Part shown: piece by piece, positions 1-12,563 of the stretch | How positions within the stretch are numbered: the stretch's first letter is position 1 | How the letters are laid out: each line of letters starts with the position of its first letter | Assembly (NCBI RefSeq): GCF_017562075.2 | Contig: NC_054081.1 | Location: 5,878,826-5,942,825, forward strand | Length of the DNA stretch: 64,000 bases | Source of the DNA: Anopheles merus | Taxonomy: Eukaryota; Arthropoda; Insecta; Diptera; Culicidae | Direction: 5' to 3' | The notes under the pieces: generated by a model | Databases searched by the model: none | What the model saw: the letters and a program-made list of their open reading frames with translations, nothing else | What the model was told of the DNA's origin: nothing | Program-made: the position numbers and the translations under genes

Positions 1-2136
1 AATCAAGATGAAAATGTATCTCCTTACCACTCTGCGTTCACAGTGTGTGTGTGTGTGCAGTTTTTTACCATCCTTTAATACTTCACCATTTGGTTCCGTC
101 CATTTAGTGCCTTCCCTTCCCACCGGGCACAACACATCATCAGCCGCTGCAGCCGTGCAATCACACTGCGGTGCATTGTGTGGCACACACAAGAAAAGAA
201 AAAGGGCAAACCGCCACTTTTCTCGCGTGCCGTGCACCGTTCGCTTTACGATCGCTTTTCGACCGAACGAAGGCAGCGATGCTGATGCGACCTGACGCAC
301 ACTAGCGACGCACTGGCACGCAATGGGGTTATAAAAAAAAGATGGAAGCGTCCCTCCCCTCCCCCTCCCCCCCGCACCACCCTTCCCTTTAAAAGGTGTC
401 CCGTTGTCCGAAGCGTTACAAAAAAGCAAAGATCACACCAACAAAATGACTAAACTACGACAACGACCACGAGCAAAAAAAAAAAGGAAAGAAAGAAGAA
501 GTAAAAACTACCCACCCGTTTCCGCCACCCCACGCCGGGCGATAACGACGCACTCGTGTCCTGCTCCCTGCAACGGTGCAAATGAGATCCGCTCGCTTCA
601 ATTTAATTCCATTTAATAGCTCTTTGCCGGGCGGGATGCATAACTTGCGGCGCATAACATAACAATCGGGCTTATCGTGGGCAGCCGTATGGAATGGCGG
701 GTGCACGCTTGCGGAAGGGCTTTTACTGTCGTTGGCGTGCGTGTGTGTGTGTGTGTGGGAGGATGGAGAGGAATTTGTTGAAATGTGAAAAACCGTCTGG
801 CTCGCGTTTAGATTGCGGTTCAGTTACATGGCACACGGTAGTTGTGTTTGCGGTTTTTTTTTTGTTTGCTTTTATTACACTTACCATACCATGAGGATAG
901 GAATAACCCAGGACGCGTGTAGTGATAAGCAAGCAAGGGTACAGCAACTGCTTCGAACATCGATCCGCGGGAACGCGTCCATTGAGCCTTCAGCGTGTGT
1001 GTGTGAGTCCCAGCGTCCCGTGATCGGCCGGCATCATTCGGTGCAATGGAATCGATTTAAAACTTTATCGTTCGTCGATCCGGCGCTGCATAAATTGAAA
1101 CATGCAGCACTACGCAGATACACAGAAAGAGAGAGAGAGAGAAGGATGGGAAAAAGACAGCACAGCAATCGGGGTTCAATTTCTCGTGGGGCGGGCGAAT
1201 AAAAAGTTTGCTGCAGCTGGCCCCCGTTGGTTCGAACCTGCCCGCAGGGCAAATGGGCAAATTCACAGTATTCACACTTTTCCACAGTGATGCCCGGTCT
1301 TGGCAGGTGCGGGAGGGTGCCGGTGATGCATCGGTGAGCAGACAGGAAGCGGCACAAATTAAGTGCAGCTAATTATTCTGCGGCGGTTTGCGCCGCTGCT
1401 CGCCTTGCCACCGCACGCGGTGTAATTATTCAACACAGTGCAACAATAAACATTACACGCCCCAGGGGAGAGCGAGCAGGTGGAGGGGCGGTAGTCGTAG
1501 GGTAAAAAGAAATGTTTTGCGCTGTTTGCGGTTGCGATGTAGCGCTGCTAGTGATGCCAACGGGGAAACACGACACTGAAGTAAAGGTGAGGCGTGTCTT
1601 TTTTTTTTCTTGTTTTGTGGGTGTTTTGTTTGTCCTAAACGGCGCAAACCATTATGCCGCTTGAAGCGTTGTCGGGCAACATTGATCAATAGTTCAGGTG
1701 TGGCAAGGAGGGGGGGGCTCATTGCTCCGGCAAATGGAAATGCACCAGCCGCACGCAACAGCGCCGCACTGCGAGGGACGATTTGTAGCTGACGAGATGG
1801 CCGGCTGACGTGGGCAAACGTAGCGGACGGTAAATAATCACTTCGCCATAAAAAAAAAACACCTCTACCTTTTTACTTGTCGCAGACATTCTGCTGTGCG
1901 TGATGGTTTGCCTGCTTTATTCTCTGCGTAGCATCTGCGCGTGACTAAGCTTAATCCTGTTCCATCGCTTTGCTTTTAATTTCTCTCAAATGTTTTTATC
2001 GGTACTGTCGTGCCTTTCCAGCCTAACAATAACACACCTTGAATTGAACTTAATATTCCTTTTAAAACTGTATAACAACACAACAAATACTACAACATGT
2101 ACGTACAAATTCAGATCAAGTTGAAAATAAAAAAAA
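1..2136. other. Non-coding, microsatellite-dotted unique DNA
   Basis: Short TG/CA runs, A- and T-homopolymers and pyrimidine tracts (for example 354-373). ORFs here are at most about 130 codons, overlap on both strands and lack coding composition or splice support. Nothing else is seen. Confidence 0.6.
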
Positions 2137-2271
2137 CTTCTTGGTCGCAAACATCTTGGTCGCAAACTTCTTGGTCGCAAACTTCTTGGTCGCAAACTTC
2201 TTGGTCGCAAATATCTTGGTCGCAAACCTCTTGGGCGCAAACTTCTTGGTCGCAAACCTCTTGTTCAAAAT
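2137..2271. repeat. 15-bp minisatellite, nine copies
   Basis: Unit CTTCTTGGTCGCAAA, tandem from 2137 to 2271. Seven inner copies are nearly exact and the last is decayed. Because 15 is a multiple of three, both strands stay open and give spurious peptides (SWSQT and RPRSL repeats). Confidence 0.95.
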
Positions 2272-3110
2272 TTGCTTAAACAAATGTGTGTGTTTTTGCC
2301 TCTTTTTTTGATTTTGATTTACCCTTCTGGTGGTGCATTAGATCCATCCATTGTCGTCCCATCGTTCATCTAGAACCTTTTCTCGGTCTGCTGTCTGCGG
2401 ACGCTTTAAGCAGGACGTCCATCGCAACACAAGCGGAAAGTTTCCAGCTGCCCAGGATGACCTTTTCGCGGGCAGAAAAACCATAAAGTCGATGCCTTAG
2501 CGAATCCTGAACCGGTTAATGTTTGTTGGGTTTTAAGTTAGCATAAAACTTTATATGAATGTTGCTATTTGATGAGAGGCGGATTTACCAATCTTTACAT
2601 GTGCTAGAGGAGTACGCAATCTGCAGGATAATTAAAAACATTGGAAAAATGTATTTTGTTTTTGGCATGAGCTAACATAGTCGCCTGAAGGTATGCAATA
2701 AAATTATTATATTTAAAAAATTGTATTTTATCTAAATTAAAAACCAATAAATTTCAATTTAACATAGTATAATGCTCTATAATATATAATGAGAGTATTA
2801 TACTGCATATAGTATAATGCATAGGCGCATAAAATCTTAAGTACACGTTTTCAAATGTCCTCTACGCTAATAAACCCAAACAATTCGAACATACAGCCTT
2901 CTTCAGTACCGCTAATAGCATTAACAGCACTTATCAAAGGTGTCCTTGAGAGTGTACCTTTATCTCCGCGCACGTGTCATCCCGCCCTCCACCGTGTACA
3001 CCCAATCCTACGCCCATCGGTCCTACGGGCAGTGGTCCCAAAATGGGAAGAAAAACATAAAACCATTCCCGAACAAATGAATTGCACCAAATCAAAGGTT
3101 TTTTACGTGT

Positions 3111-3111
<1 letters not shown>
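2272..3111. other. Non-coding, AT-rich around 2640-2850
   Basis: Contains a small inverted repeat (AGTATAAT near 2766, ATTATACT near 2796, and another AGTATAATGC near 2812). No gene is seen. Confidence 0.6.
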
Positions 3112-3187
<76 letters not shown>

Positions 3188-3208
3188 TGCGTGTGTGTGT
3201 GTGTGTTT
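3112..3208. repeat. (GT)n microsatellite, about 97 bp
   Basis: An almost uninterrupted GT run with a GG and a GC interruption near its end. The longest dinucleotide tract in the window. Confidence 0.95.
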
Positions 3209-3486
3209 GTTTCCTACCACGGATCGAAAAGCCCGTACCGTTCGTAGTGTTTTTGTTCGTGGAAAAACCCCGCGCTGACTAGCATCTAGCGAATGTCCTT
3301 TTTTCTCAAAAACTAAAAAAAAAAGACACAAAGAACAAAGTGTGGCCGTCCGGTTCACCGTTCACCGGCCGTCCGGGCAAAGGTAACGGCCAGGAAGTGA
3401 AAGCAAAACATCTCCACCCTACACGCATAATAATGGAAAATAAACATAACCTCCCATTACGGGCTACACCCCGGTGTGATCCTGCA

Positions 3487-3507
3487 CCCCCCCCCCCCCC
3501 CCCCCCC
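3487..3507. repeat. Poly-C run, 21 bases
   Basis: An uninterrupted C homopolymer. Comparable G runs lie at 5244-5262 (19) and 11456-11476 (21). Exact lengths in an assembly are unreliable at such runs. Confidence 0.9.
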
Positions 3508-5243
3508 ACCAACTCACCTCAAACGTACACCGTGTGCCCCTTTCGCCCCAGCCATCGGTCAATATTGGTCAACGGTTTTGGTCAGCGTTTTGCGTCAGTG
3601 AACGCACGGTGCGGGCACAGGCTGCCGCAGACGTCACTATTGTATCCGGTTCGAAGGACCAAAAACACGAGATCAGACAGGGAGCGTTTTTTCTTCTCTT
3701 TGTTTTTTTTGCTTGCCTCTTCTTCTTTTGTTGTTGGCGACTTTAGCCTGTCGTGTATGGAAGTATCGGGTTCAAGTTTCAACATTGATGGGGTCACCGG
3801 ACAAAGCACACACGCACATGCTGAAGACACGCGCGTATGAGTGTGTGTGTCAGTGTGTGGGCATCTAAAAAAAAGTCGTAAAATTAACAGGAAACTCGAT
3901 CCTCTGACCCACATTGGTCGCCCGTTTTTCGTTCTCCCTCTCATATATTTATGCATGTGCGTGCATGTGTGTGTGTGTGTTTCACAAAACAAAAGAGAGA
4001 ATGTTCACTTTTTTGCCATTTCCAATTTCTTTTGTTTTCAGCGAGAGCGGCTCTTGCGCCCCTGTCCGGATTGCTTCCCGGAAGTGTTTCGGCCACAAAG
4101 CGCATTTGTGAAACCGTCGAGAAAAAAAAAGGAAGCACGAAAAGTATACCTGAGCGACAGGTTCCCACGATGGGACTAGTAAGCCGCACGGAAATGTCAA
4201 GCATATGATTGGAAAGCTTTCATTCACTGCGCGCAATGTTCAAGTAAAAACAGAAGCTGTTCCCTTTCCGCGGTGCTCAACTGGGGTTTGTCGTCTACTT
4301 TTTTTTTTTTTTTTTGGTTAGTTCTTCTCTTCGCTCACTATTCTTGTTCCATCATTGAGCAGCTCAACCGTTGCTAGGGAGCGTAGAAATGGCTCGTTCC
4401 GGTACGATGCTGCTGGTGGTGGTACGGCTAGATTTCAATCGATACCGGTCGGAATTTCGCTCCACCTGTCACGCCGTTCATCGATGATCCGTTCCAGCCG
4501 TACAGCTGTGCACGTGTGTGGTCATTGAAGTACTGTACGAACAAATGACCACTGGAAAAAAAACCCCAGAACGCTGAAAATAACTTCTTAAAGCGGTTTG
4601 TGTGTCCTGGGAACGGTTCAAGCACAGCCGCCACCAGTTGCTCGTGTGCTGCAGCTCGGCTCGTTCGGTTGCACAGCTTGCGGTGAGCGTTATTTTATTT
4701 GCCTGCCTGCCTGCTCTGGTTTCGATCGGCCCAACCAGGGGGGGGGGGTCACCGATGGAAAGAGATTAAATTCCTGCAGCTGACCTGCTGCCGAGTGATG
4801 GTGCTGGCAGCGAGGTGGAGCGAGTGGGTGAGAAAGGTCACAAAAGCGTCGCCCAACCCAACAGCGGGCGCAATTCGGTCCCCGGGACCGAAGCGAAGGA
4901 GATGAAAATGGACTCAGCGGCTTTGGTTCTGTAGCGTATTTTTTCCTCCACTTGTCCCTCCCTTCGTTCCTACTCAATTTTCCATCAAACCTTTTTTACA
5001 CACACACACACACACCGGTGAAATTACAAAAAGGGATAAAGGCGAGCAGCGAGAAAGGGAAGCAAAGCCTGTCCTGCCACCAGCAGATGATGAGGAGAAG
5101 CCCTTTCCGCACTGGGAAGGAAGGGGAAGCGAAGAAACAAAGCACAAAAGCAAGCTGCGTTACGCTGCCTTCTGCCCCTCCCTCCCCTGTACCTCACGAG
5201 GCCAGGGACAGGGGCGCAGGGGCACGCACGGTGGGCCGGTTTA

Positions 5244-5262
5244 GGGGGGGGGGGGGGGGGGG
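5244..5262. repeat. Poly-G run, 19 bases
   Basis: An uninterrupted G homopolymer in non-coding DNA, with G-quadruplex potential on the plus strand. Confidence 0.9.
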
Positions 5263-7025
5263 AAAGCTTGTTTCAGAACTTTTAACCTTCGACCGAATCT
5301 CCATTTTTGGTTTTGTCCACCAGCGTTTCACCTTTCCAGGCGTGCGTGTCGTTGGTTGTGTCCTGCTCAACCCTCCCTTCTCCCCTCCCCAAGGCTTTTC
5401 CTTGCCCCCAAGGCCTTGCCGCAGGTAGCAAGCTGCCCAGCAGCCCAGTAAAGCTGTCGACTCGCCCAGTTCGGGATGGGTTGCGCCATCTTTCCTCCAC
5501 CTCTCTCCTCCAGGCGCTTGGAAAACTCATTTCAAAAACATAATGCTTTCGGCAATAAGTTTTCCCTCCCCTCGCGGGCGTCCTTGGAAGTTGTCGCTCA
5601 GGCTCGGTCGGGACGCTGCTGCACAGCAACATTGTTGCTTGTTGGGGGGTTTTTTTTTTTTTTGACGGCAAAGGCAAAACCATTCCGTTTGCTCGATTCC
5701 GAAATTAATCACTTATCTGCCGATGCCACGGGCCGCGCAGACCTTGAACCTTGCAGAATTGTAATTATTTCACGCTCTTCAGCGTCACAAGAAGCGCCGG
5801 CTGGCAGAGGAAAACTGCGTTGTCCTGGAGTACAGGTTCAGTAGCGTAGAATAAACACTGAAACTCCACTGCACGGATCGCCCCGGAAACCCACGGACAC
5901 GTAAGCGGATTGCACGAGAAAAGGCGATTCGGTTTGGGGGCAGGGGGCGTTGCTTGCTTTGTTTGTTTTTTTCTTTTCACTCTCCACCTACTATTTGTCC
6001 GCGCCACACATGCACTGCGGCACGGACCGGTGTCCGGTGGTGTTATTTATTTTAGATTTTCAATTTTCGTTTTGCACAAAACTGCTCTCAGCGACCGCGT
6101 TGAGGGCGAGTGCCAATCCGGTTCCCTATTTTTTTCTTTTTTTTTTGCTCTATCCCAGGCGATGGTGGTTTTATAACCTATTTGGATGGTTTATTGAGGT
6201 GGACAGGAGATAACAAACCACCTGTCCCAGCACGCGCTTGACGGCAGTCCAGCTTACCAGCAGCGCAAAAAAAGGGGAAACCGTGTTTGAATGTTTCGCT
6301 GGTGGGTAACGCGACGTCCCTGTCGTTACGTAATGAAATATCTGGTATGTAACGTACGGAAACAGTAGGGTTCCGCTCCTTGCATCAGTGAAAACTCTAA
6401 AAAAGACACCATTCATCCCAGTTCGAGACCTATTAGCTATGTTAGATATATATTATCTTAAAATAACGTGTGGATAAACGTTTATGAGAAATAATAATAT
6501 TTCCATATAATCGTTACATTTCACATACTTCCACACAACCAATACAGCTGTAAGTCCAGTTACTGTATACGCTCAGTAGTCCGCAGTTTTGACAATCAAA
6601 TTCATGAGATGAAACAACGTTTGGCCATAAGTAGTGAAATATGATTAAACAGATAAATTTCCTTCTATTTTTAAAATTATAAACATGCTTTGTACAACAT
6701 GAAAATGTAGGTAATGTAATAATCAGCTGAAGAACCGTGACGAAAATATTTAAAAAAAAACACACACACATTAAAACTTCATTCGATCATCCGCACTCGA
6801 TTCAAATACGGATTACCGAGCGTGAACTGTGTATGAAAATGTCTCGGAAACATTTTTACATTCTTTTAGGGTTAGCAGCTCATACCGGCAATTACAGGCT
6901 TTCGATACTTATTAAGCATCACGCAGCCAGATAGTCAATCTTTGCTTAGGGTGTGAAAAGAAATGGTCCCCGAAAGAATTTTTTTTAATAGAAAAGCTTA
7001 ATACATCGTGCATTTTTTCGCCATA

Positions 7026-7269
7026 CAGGGTTTCCCACGATTTATTGGTTGGATCCCATCAATTTTTAGTGAGTTCCCATATTTTTTTGGTGCGTTCCCA
7101 CGATTTTTTGGCCGTTTCCCAGAATTTTTTGGTCCCATTGTATTGATATCGAAGCGGAAAATACCAATTTATTATGGGAACGAACCAAAATCTATGGGAT
7201 ACGACCAAAATATCGTGGGAACGCACCAAAAAATCATGGGATCTGACCAATAAATCGTGGGAAACCCTG
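7026..7269. mobile_element. Foldback MITE, 244 bp, TA target duplication
   Basis: The left end CAGGGTTTCCCACGATTTAT is repeated in reverse complement at the right end. The dinucleotide TA flanks both sides (7024-7025, 7270-7271), as in Tc1/mariner-type insertion. Almost the whole element is palindromic. Each arm is itself a series of about five degenerate 20-22 bp units of the form TTCCCACGATTTTTTGGT. It has no coding capacity. Confidence 0.85.
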
Positions 7270-7271
7270 TA

Positions 7272-9376
7272 ATCGAGATAAACATTTCAACAGGAATGTC
7301 TAGAAAAGGGTTTCAACATATTGTTGATCAAAAAGTTTTGAACTACCAACTATGTGCCAACTAAAAAGCACATATATCAACAGTTAACAGGGAATCGAAG
7401 TTCAACCAGTGAGTTCAGACGGTATATGGGATTGGAAACAGTTCCAGCACCAGAACAATTGCTGTGAAATTTCAGGATGGACATGGGCTCTGGATGAGTC
7501 ACAGGATCGGTATGAATTTTGAATCAGTATTTTTTAATGCACCCCTTAGAACTAAATGTCACCTGAAATTTGCGTTGCCTTTTCAAAAATCCTTAGCACG
7601 CACCCTAAAGTTATTAAACATTCTCAAACTTCTATCTTACATAACCCTGTAACTGGGCCAAATTTACTAGTCTGGTATATAAACATTCTAACGCGCCATG
7701 AAGCGTTACGCTTTAGCGCAGTAACACCGTGGAAAAATTTAGCAATTGCATAGAGACGCGCTCAGCAACGAAGGCGTGGTTGCTATAGACTCCATCTCCA
7801 AAGTTAACATCTCGCTCTCCTTTTCTCCCTTGCTATGGTCCGCCGCGCCAAATAAAGAAGAATTCAATTGGCTATGAAATAGAGCAATCAATTCAACATA
7901 TTAATTTCGGTCGGTACGGTTGATTTTGGGTCAGTCCTATGGTAAAACTTAATAGCATGACGGTTATAGGTTCAAGTCGCGTTTGGATCGGGCCACTCAA
8001 ACCAGTATGGGTACACCAATTTGGTACCAGATCGCTAAGGAAATTAGCGACCAAAACCGGCCTAAACCTAGAACGTTGGTGGTGTTGTTGTCCCAAATAC
8101 AGGATGTTCCATGAGTTTTCATAGTGGTGGAACACTTCCTAGACTCTTTCTTATAGGAAGTTAACTTCATATGATGGAAATTGGACTCTATGGCACCCTT
8201 TTCAAACACGCTCCTTGAAAGTTACTATTGGATTTGTCGAGCAAGGGTGCTATGGATTCCAATTCCCATTACATTAGGTTCATTTCAAGAAAGAAAGAAG
8301 CAACAAAGTGTCTCACAGTTATGAGAACTCCTGGAAAACCCTGTAAGAAGAAAAAAGAAATTCAGTTGGCTATTAACTGAACGTCTGATAAGGATGCATA
8401 AGGAAGGTGCTAACTATTAAGCCAACTGTTAAGCTAACATCCGGAAACTTGGTTTGATATAATTAGATACAAACTTGGATACAACACTGATCTAATTATG
8501 GATGCATGAATCGGGGTATGATCAACTGCCAAAAACCTTGAACCTTCTTTAACCCTTCTTTAAAGAGAAATGTATCAGGAAGAATGATCTTATGACGGAA
8601 ACACAGATACCGCAGGCCAGCGGGCTCCTTTAAAATCCGATTTTCCAACCGCAATATCATCAAGAAGCAATGACTGACTATTACGTTCTTTGATACTACT
8701 GAGTATAGAAAGCCTGTATAATGGAAGCCTGAAGTGAAAGAAAACCAAGATGAATCAGAACTGTCAACATGTAGGCGAAGTTGACCCAAAAGCTTCACTA
8801 AAAGTAATAACAAGAATTGGTCAAAAATGAAACCAACTATTGTTATGAGATTTAAGGTGAGATTGTATATGATATATAATGCGTTAAAATGAAATCAGAA
8901 GCTAAACAGTGTGTTTATAAGTTCGCGTTAAGTATTAAAAATATGTCGCTGTTCCTCAAACAAAACACAACCTGTCACAGCGGTGTACATCCTTGACAAT
9001 GTCCAAAGTCCCAAAAATCTGTTACACAGTCCTGTAACCGGGCTAATTTAACTAGTTTTTTCAAAAGGGTCAAAGACTGAAGGATTTATTAGCAAACAGT
9101 TTACAGAGTAACAGCAAACGGGCAATTTATGCGATTTATTTCAATAGATTTGTTTTATGTAATTCAATAGTTCTGACATTCTATGGAACGATTTTCAATT
9201 ACCAAATATTTTCATTAACTCGAGTGTCTTGAATGTTACCGTTACGTAATCTAGGGATGTCTGCTACCATCTTGGGCGCTCTTTGTAGGAAACATCGAAC
9301 ACAAAATAGGTGAGCTTAAAAGTTTGTTCGAGCAGCTCGCAAAACATGTTCATTAAAAATTGCATTGCATTGATAC
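7272..9376. other. AT-rich DNA between and after the two foldback MITEs
   Basis: Apart from the MITE at 8100-8343, this holds two related phrases, CCCTGTAACTGGGCCAAATT (7637) and CCTGTAACCGGGCTAATTTA (9029), probably parts of one dispersed repeat whose borders I could not set. No gene is seen. Confidence 0.5.
8100..8343. mobile_element. Foldback MITE, 244 bp, TA target duplication (second family)
   Basis: The left end CAGGATGTTCCATGAGTTTT pairs imperfectly with the right end (reverse complement CAGGGTTTTCCAGGAGTTCT), and pairing continues for about 40 bp. TA flanks both ends (8098-8099 and 8344-8345). The centre is also an imperfect palindrome around GGACTCTATGGCACCC and GGGTGCTATGGATTCC. 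The terminal CAGGRTKTTCC is related to that of the MITE at 7026, but the sequences differ internally. Confidence 0.8.
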
Positions 9377-10082
9377 TAGAGATGGGTTCTGCGGATCTCC
9401 CCTACAGTTTTGCTCCGGTTCTGACTAGTTTGATTCCGATGCCAGATACATGGAATCGTTAGCTCCACCAGAATCGTTCGGCATCGTCCTCCGTTGTGTC
9501 CGTTGTTCTAAATATGGACATGAAAAAACTGACGAATATTCCAAAATTGTACGAAATAAAGCGCTGTGCATAGCTTTTGCACAATAAGGAGCATTGAAGT
9601 CAAGTTACGGCCGGCAAGAACATAGGACACATAATTAACGTATAGAACAGATATAAATGATGCGAGATGATTGCCTTGTAGCACGCCGGAAGTATTGTTA
9701 AATGCCTTCGACATCGTGTTAGCTCCGTTCATTCAAGAATCGAACCTATATTGGACATGTTGTTAAAGTCTTGAGACGACTTGAGACCTACAGCTGTGTT
9801 CATAATGACAGCAGTTTAGTACGAAGCGGTTCCATCAACGCTTCAAACATTTTGGGAGAGATGCGCGTAACGCAATGGCGTAGACAGTGAAAGACATATC
9901 AATTGTGTCTTCTCACATTCACTCATATCGGCCGACAGCGATTCCAATAATTTCGGACGACTCCAAACGATTCCGGACGGCTTCCGCTTGCCGGATTGAA
10001 CCTACCCTTCGGAACTGGACCCGAAATGTGTTGAAACCGTTCGAACACAGTTCCACTTTTTTGAGATTTTTGCTCATCTCTA
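9377..10082. mobile_element. Decayed hAT-like element (TAGAGATGGG ends)
   Basis: The left end TAGAGATGGGTTCTGCGG and right end GCTCATCTCTA form a short inverted repeat. Fragments of the same GACTCC/GATTCCGGA satellite vocabulary seen at 45, 52 and 61 kb occur near the right end (CGATTCCGGACGGC). No 8-bp duplication could be matched, so the borders are uncertain. The interior includes a reverse-transcriptase fossil on the minus strand. Confidence 0.4.
9534..9732 (-). pseudogene. Fragment of a non-LTR retrotransposon reverse transcriptase
   Basis: About 66 codons read NTSGVLQGNHL, then VLYVNYVSYVL and KLCTALY. This follows the order of the Jockey/R1-type palm region (SGVPQGSxLGPLLF, then LYINDL, then the YADD box with K-L/I after it). 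The YADD residues themselves are gone (LLIV in that place) and several Gly/Pro positions are changed, so it is inactive. No endonuclease or other RT blocks were found next to it. Confidence 0.55.
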
Positions 10083-11455
10083 GTTAAGCTGAAGTTCGCC
10101 TTACCGACATGTCACCAGATGGCTACCTACAGTCTTTGCAACTCTCTGTCCTACGGAAGAAACTGTGGGAAGTTTGATAAGCTGCTTCTTCCCTTACCGA
10201 TTGCCGATCGGACAATTACGCCAAGTGAGCAGAACTTCAATTTCAAATTGAAAAATTGCAGCTTTGATTGATTTTGCTGAGTTGGAAGATACTTAGTAGA
10301 GACTTTTCGCAGAATTGAATGATAAATTGAGAATTGACTGCAAATTGGAGTCCCATTTTGCTTACATCTTACGAATTGAGCGCATAGAGAAAAAAATCTC
10401 AAAATAGCTATAAGAACCTTAAGGTGGAACATGGACCAGGCCTCTAACATATCAAACTAGACGGCTTCTTCTAGGTTCTCAGTCGTTAGAGAGGACGTAG
10501 GGAAGTAGTACAAGCAGTTTTTGTAGCAAAGTTAATAGTAGGCGAAATTGATGCTCCCGAGCTTCTTCTTAAGATCAATTTGTTCGCTCCTGACCACGCA
10601 CTACGTCCTCAGAATTTTCTGATCTAAATAGACCGGGCCCGTACTTGCAGAGGAGCTGGATCATAAGCTCAATGTGTAAAGCATTCAATAAGTTCTACTG
10701 CTTTTTTAACTTCAATATTACCGTTGCCTCGTTTAGTATTTTGAAATCTAACAACGGCTCACCAATTGTGTTGAATCATTCACCATAAACATTTCCTTGA
10801 TGGAATGTAACAACATCAGCACACGGTGCCATTAAATAGTGTAAAGAGGACTTTAACATTAAAAAGCCTTCATTGTTTTGTGACGGCAAGAGCAAGAAAC
10901 AATACTTAAAACTTCCGCGACAGCAAAGCTGGGAAAACCACGCCACTCACAAGGCGGACATTTTGGTCCTTCGAACCGGATCGTGGTCGCACCGGTAGGC
11001 CTGCTAAAGCCTCACAGAAGGGGTGCTTCACGCAGTACATTCATTAGCTCATTCTCTTTAAAGCACACACTCGAACGGGCAGCGAAGCTGAAGCGCAAAA
11101 CCGCTCGTACGCGCGTTACAGGAAAGCATCTTTAAGCGCTGCCGACAGCAAAGCATCTTTAAGCCGTTTCTGCCAACCCGTTGTGCCGTACGGTTGCTTT
11201 CCTTCCCCATCACGCGAGCGAAATCATCTGGCCGGAAGAAAAAAAAACGGATGGGGCGACCGCAAGGACACGGTTATGGCAATGACTACAGATTACGGGG
11301 TTTACAGCTGCGTACGCGCGCGCACCGAGCAGCTGCCCGCGGGGAAATTAAGTCGCGAGTGTTCGGTACACACACACACACACCGCCAGCTTTATCCTGT
11401 ATCGTTCGGCCGTGCGGCCATGTTGGGTTGTGCGATGCTAATTCTAGACACTTGC

Positions 11456-11476
11456 GGGGGGGGGGGGGGGGGGGGG
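11456..11476. repeat. Poly-G run, 21 bases
   Basis: An uninterrupted G homopolymer followed by AGAGAG. Non-coding context. Confidence 0.9.
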
Positions 11477-12525
11477 AGAGAAAATCACGCGCTCCCGCGA
11501 GTTGCGAAACACAACAACAACAGCTGAATGAAATGAGGAATGACATTTGACGCAAGTTTCTGCTTCTGTTGCTGTTTTCCCTTCTACCCTCGTCTTTCCT
11601 CCCTTACTCGGCTCTAGATAACTTTCGCGAAGTGTCTTCGCGGAAGCGTTCGAAGTTGCGCCTGATCGTAGCCCGAATTTAAACACTTCCGGGCGGGAAG
11701 ACACTCTCCCGCGACAGAATCTCCCCTTAAGTCCCGTGAGTTGAAAGGATTCTGGCGAGAACGCTCTAATGAGCCCCCGGGGGGGGGCAAGGAGAAGAGG
11801 ACAATCCATCTGGCAATAAGGACAAAGACAAAGCTCCGAAAAGCAAAGCCAAAAACGGTCCCAACTGCAAGGGCGGGCTTATCCTCCCAGGAGGAAGGAT
11901 AGGCCCCTCCCGGGTCGAGCGGCAGCATCTTGTCTGGTGGCAGGAGGGCGAAACAGTAGTTTCCTGTCAGCTTACTCCCTCCGCTGGAAGCCCCGGGAGC
12001 GGAAAACTTTTCTCCGCTCCCCATCCACCCTCCTTCCACCCTGGGGGCTGGCGCCCGGTGCCACCTGATGGACGGATTTGTTTTGTCTCCGCGAACGCGC
12101 TCCCTTCCCTTTAGCGTAGTTTTTGTGCTTTTCGGTGCATGTTTTGATTTCGCCGTATTTGCTTGGAGGGATTTACGATCCACAATGTGTGTGTGTGCGT
12201 ACTGTATAGAAAATACATTAAAAGTACGCTTTGCAATCGTCGCCGCCCGCAGCCTAACTTTACCAACTGTGCGAAAAAATCGACAATGGTTTTCGGGGAT
12301 TTGTTTCATATTCGTTTTGAATTTTCCCCGCTTACCACCCGGACTGGGTGATTGCTTTCGCCCAGGCCCATTGAAATAGGAAAGTAATAAAAAGTGGTGG
12401 CAGCAGCAGCTTTTGTTCCATTTTTCATCCTTCTCTTCCGTTGGTTGGGTCGGCTCGGTCAATAAAATGGGATTTCCGTTCCGAGATTTTTTGTTGTGCT
12501 GTTCTCCCCATCTCTAGCACAGCTG

Positions 12526-12530
<5 letters not shown>

Positions 12531-12561
<31 letters not shown>
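12531..12561. repeat. (TG)n microsatellite
   Basis: Fifteen TG copies in non-coding DNA. Confidence 0.95.

Positions 12562-12563
<2 letters not shown>

Larger units (their letters stand above)
3209..7023. other. Non-coding stretch with homopolymers and CA/TG runs
   Basis: Unique sequence with poly-C and poly-G runs noted separately, a 17-base T run at about 4299, and an AT-rich part after 6420. Many ORFs of 60-166 codons overlap on both strands; none is supported. Confidence 0.6.

Noticed and set aside
1229..1239. Isolated B-box match GGTTCGAACCT
   Set aside because: No A box at a usable distance and no tRNA fold.
11614..12462. Minus-strand ORF of 282 codons
   Set aside because: No recognisable domain, composition follows local base content, overlaps open frames on the other strand, and no splice or regulatory support.
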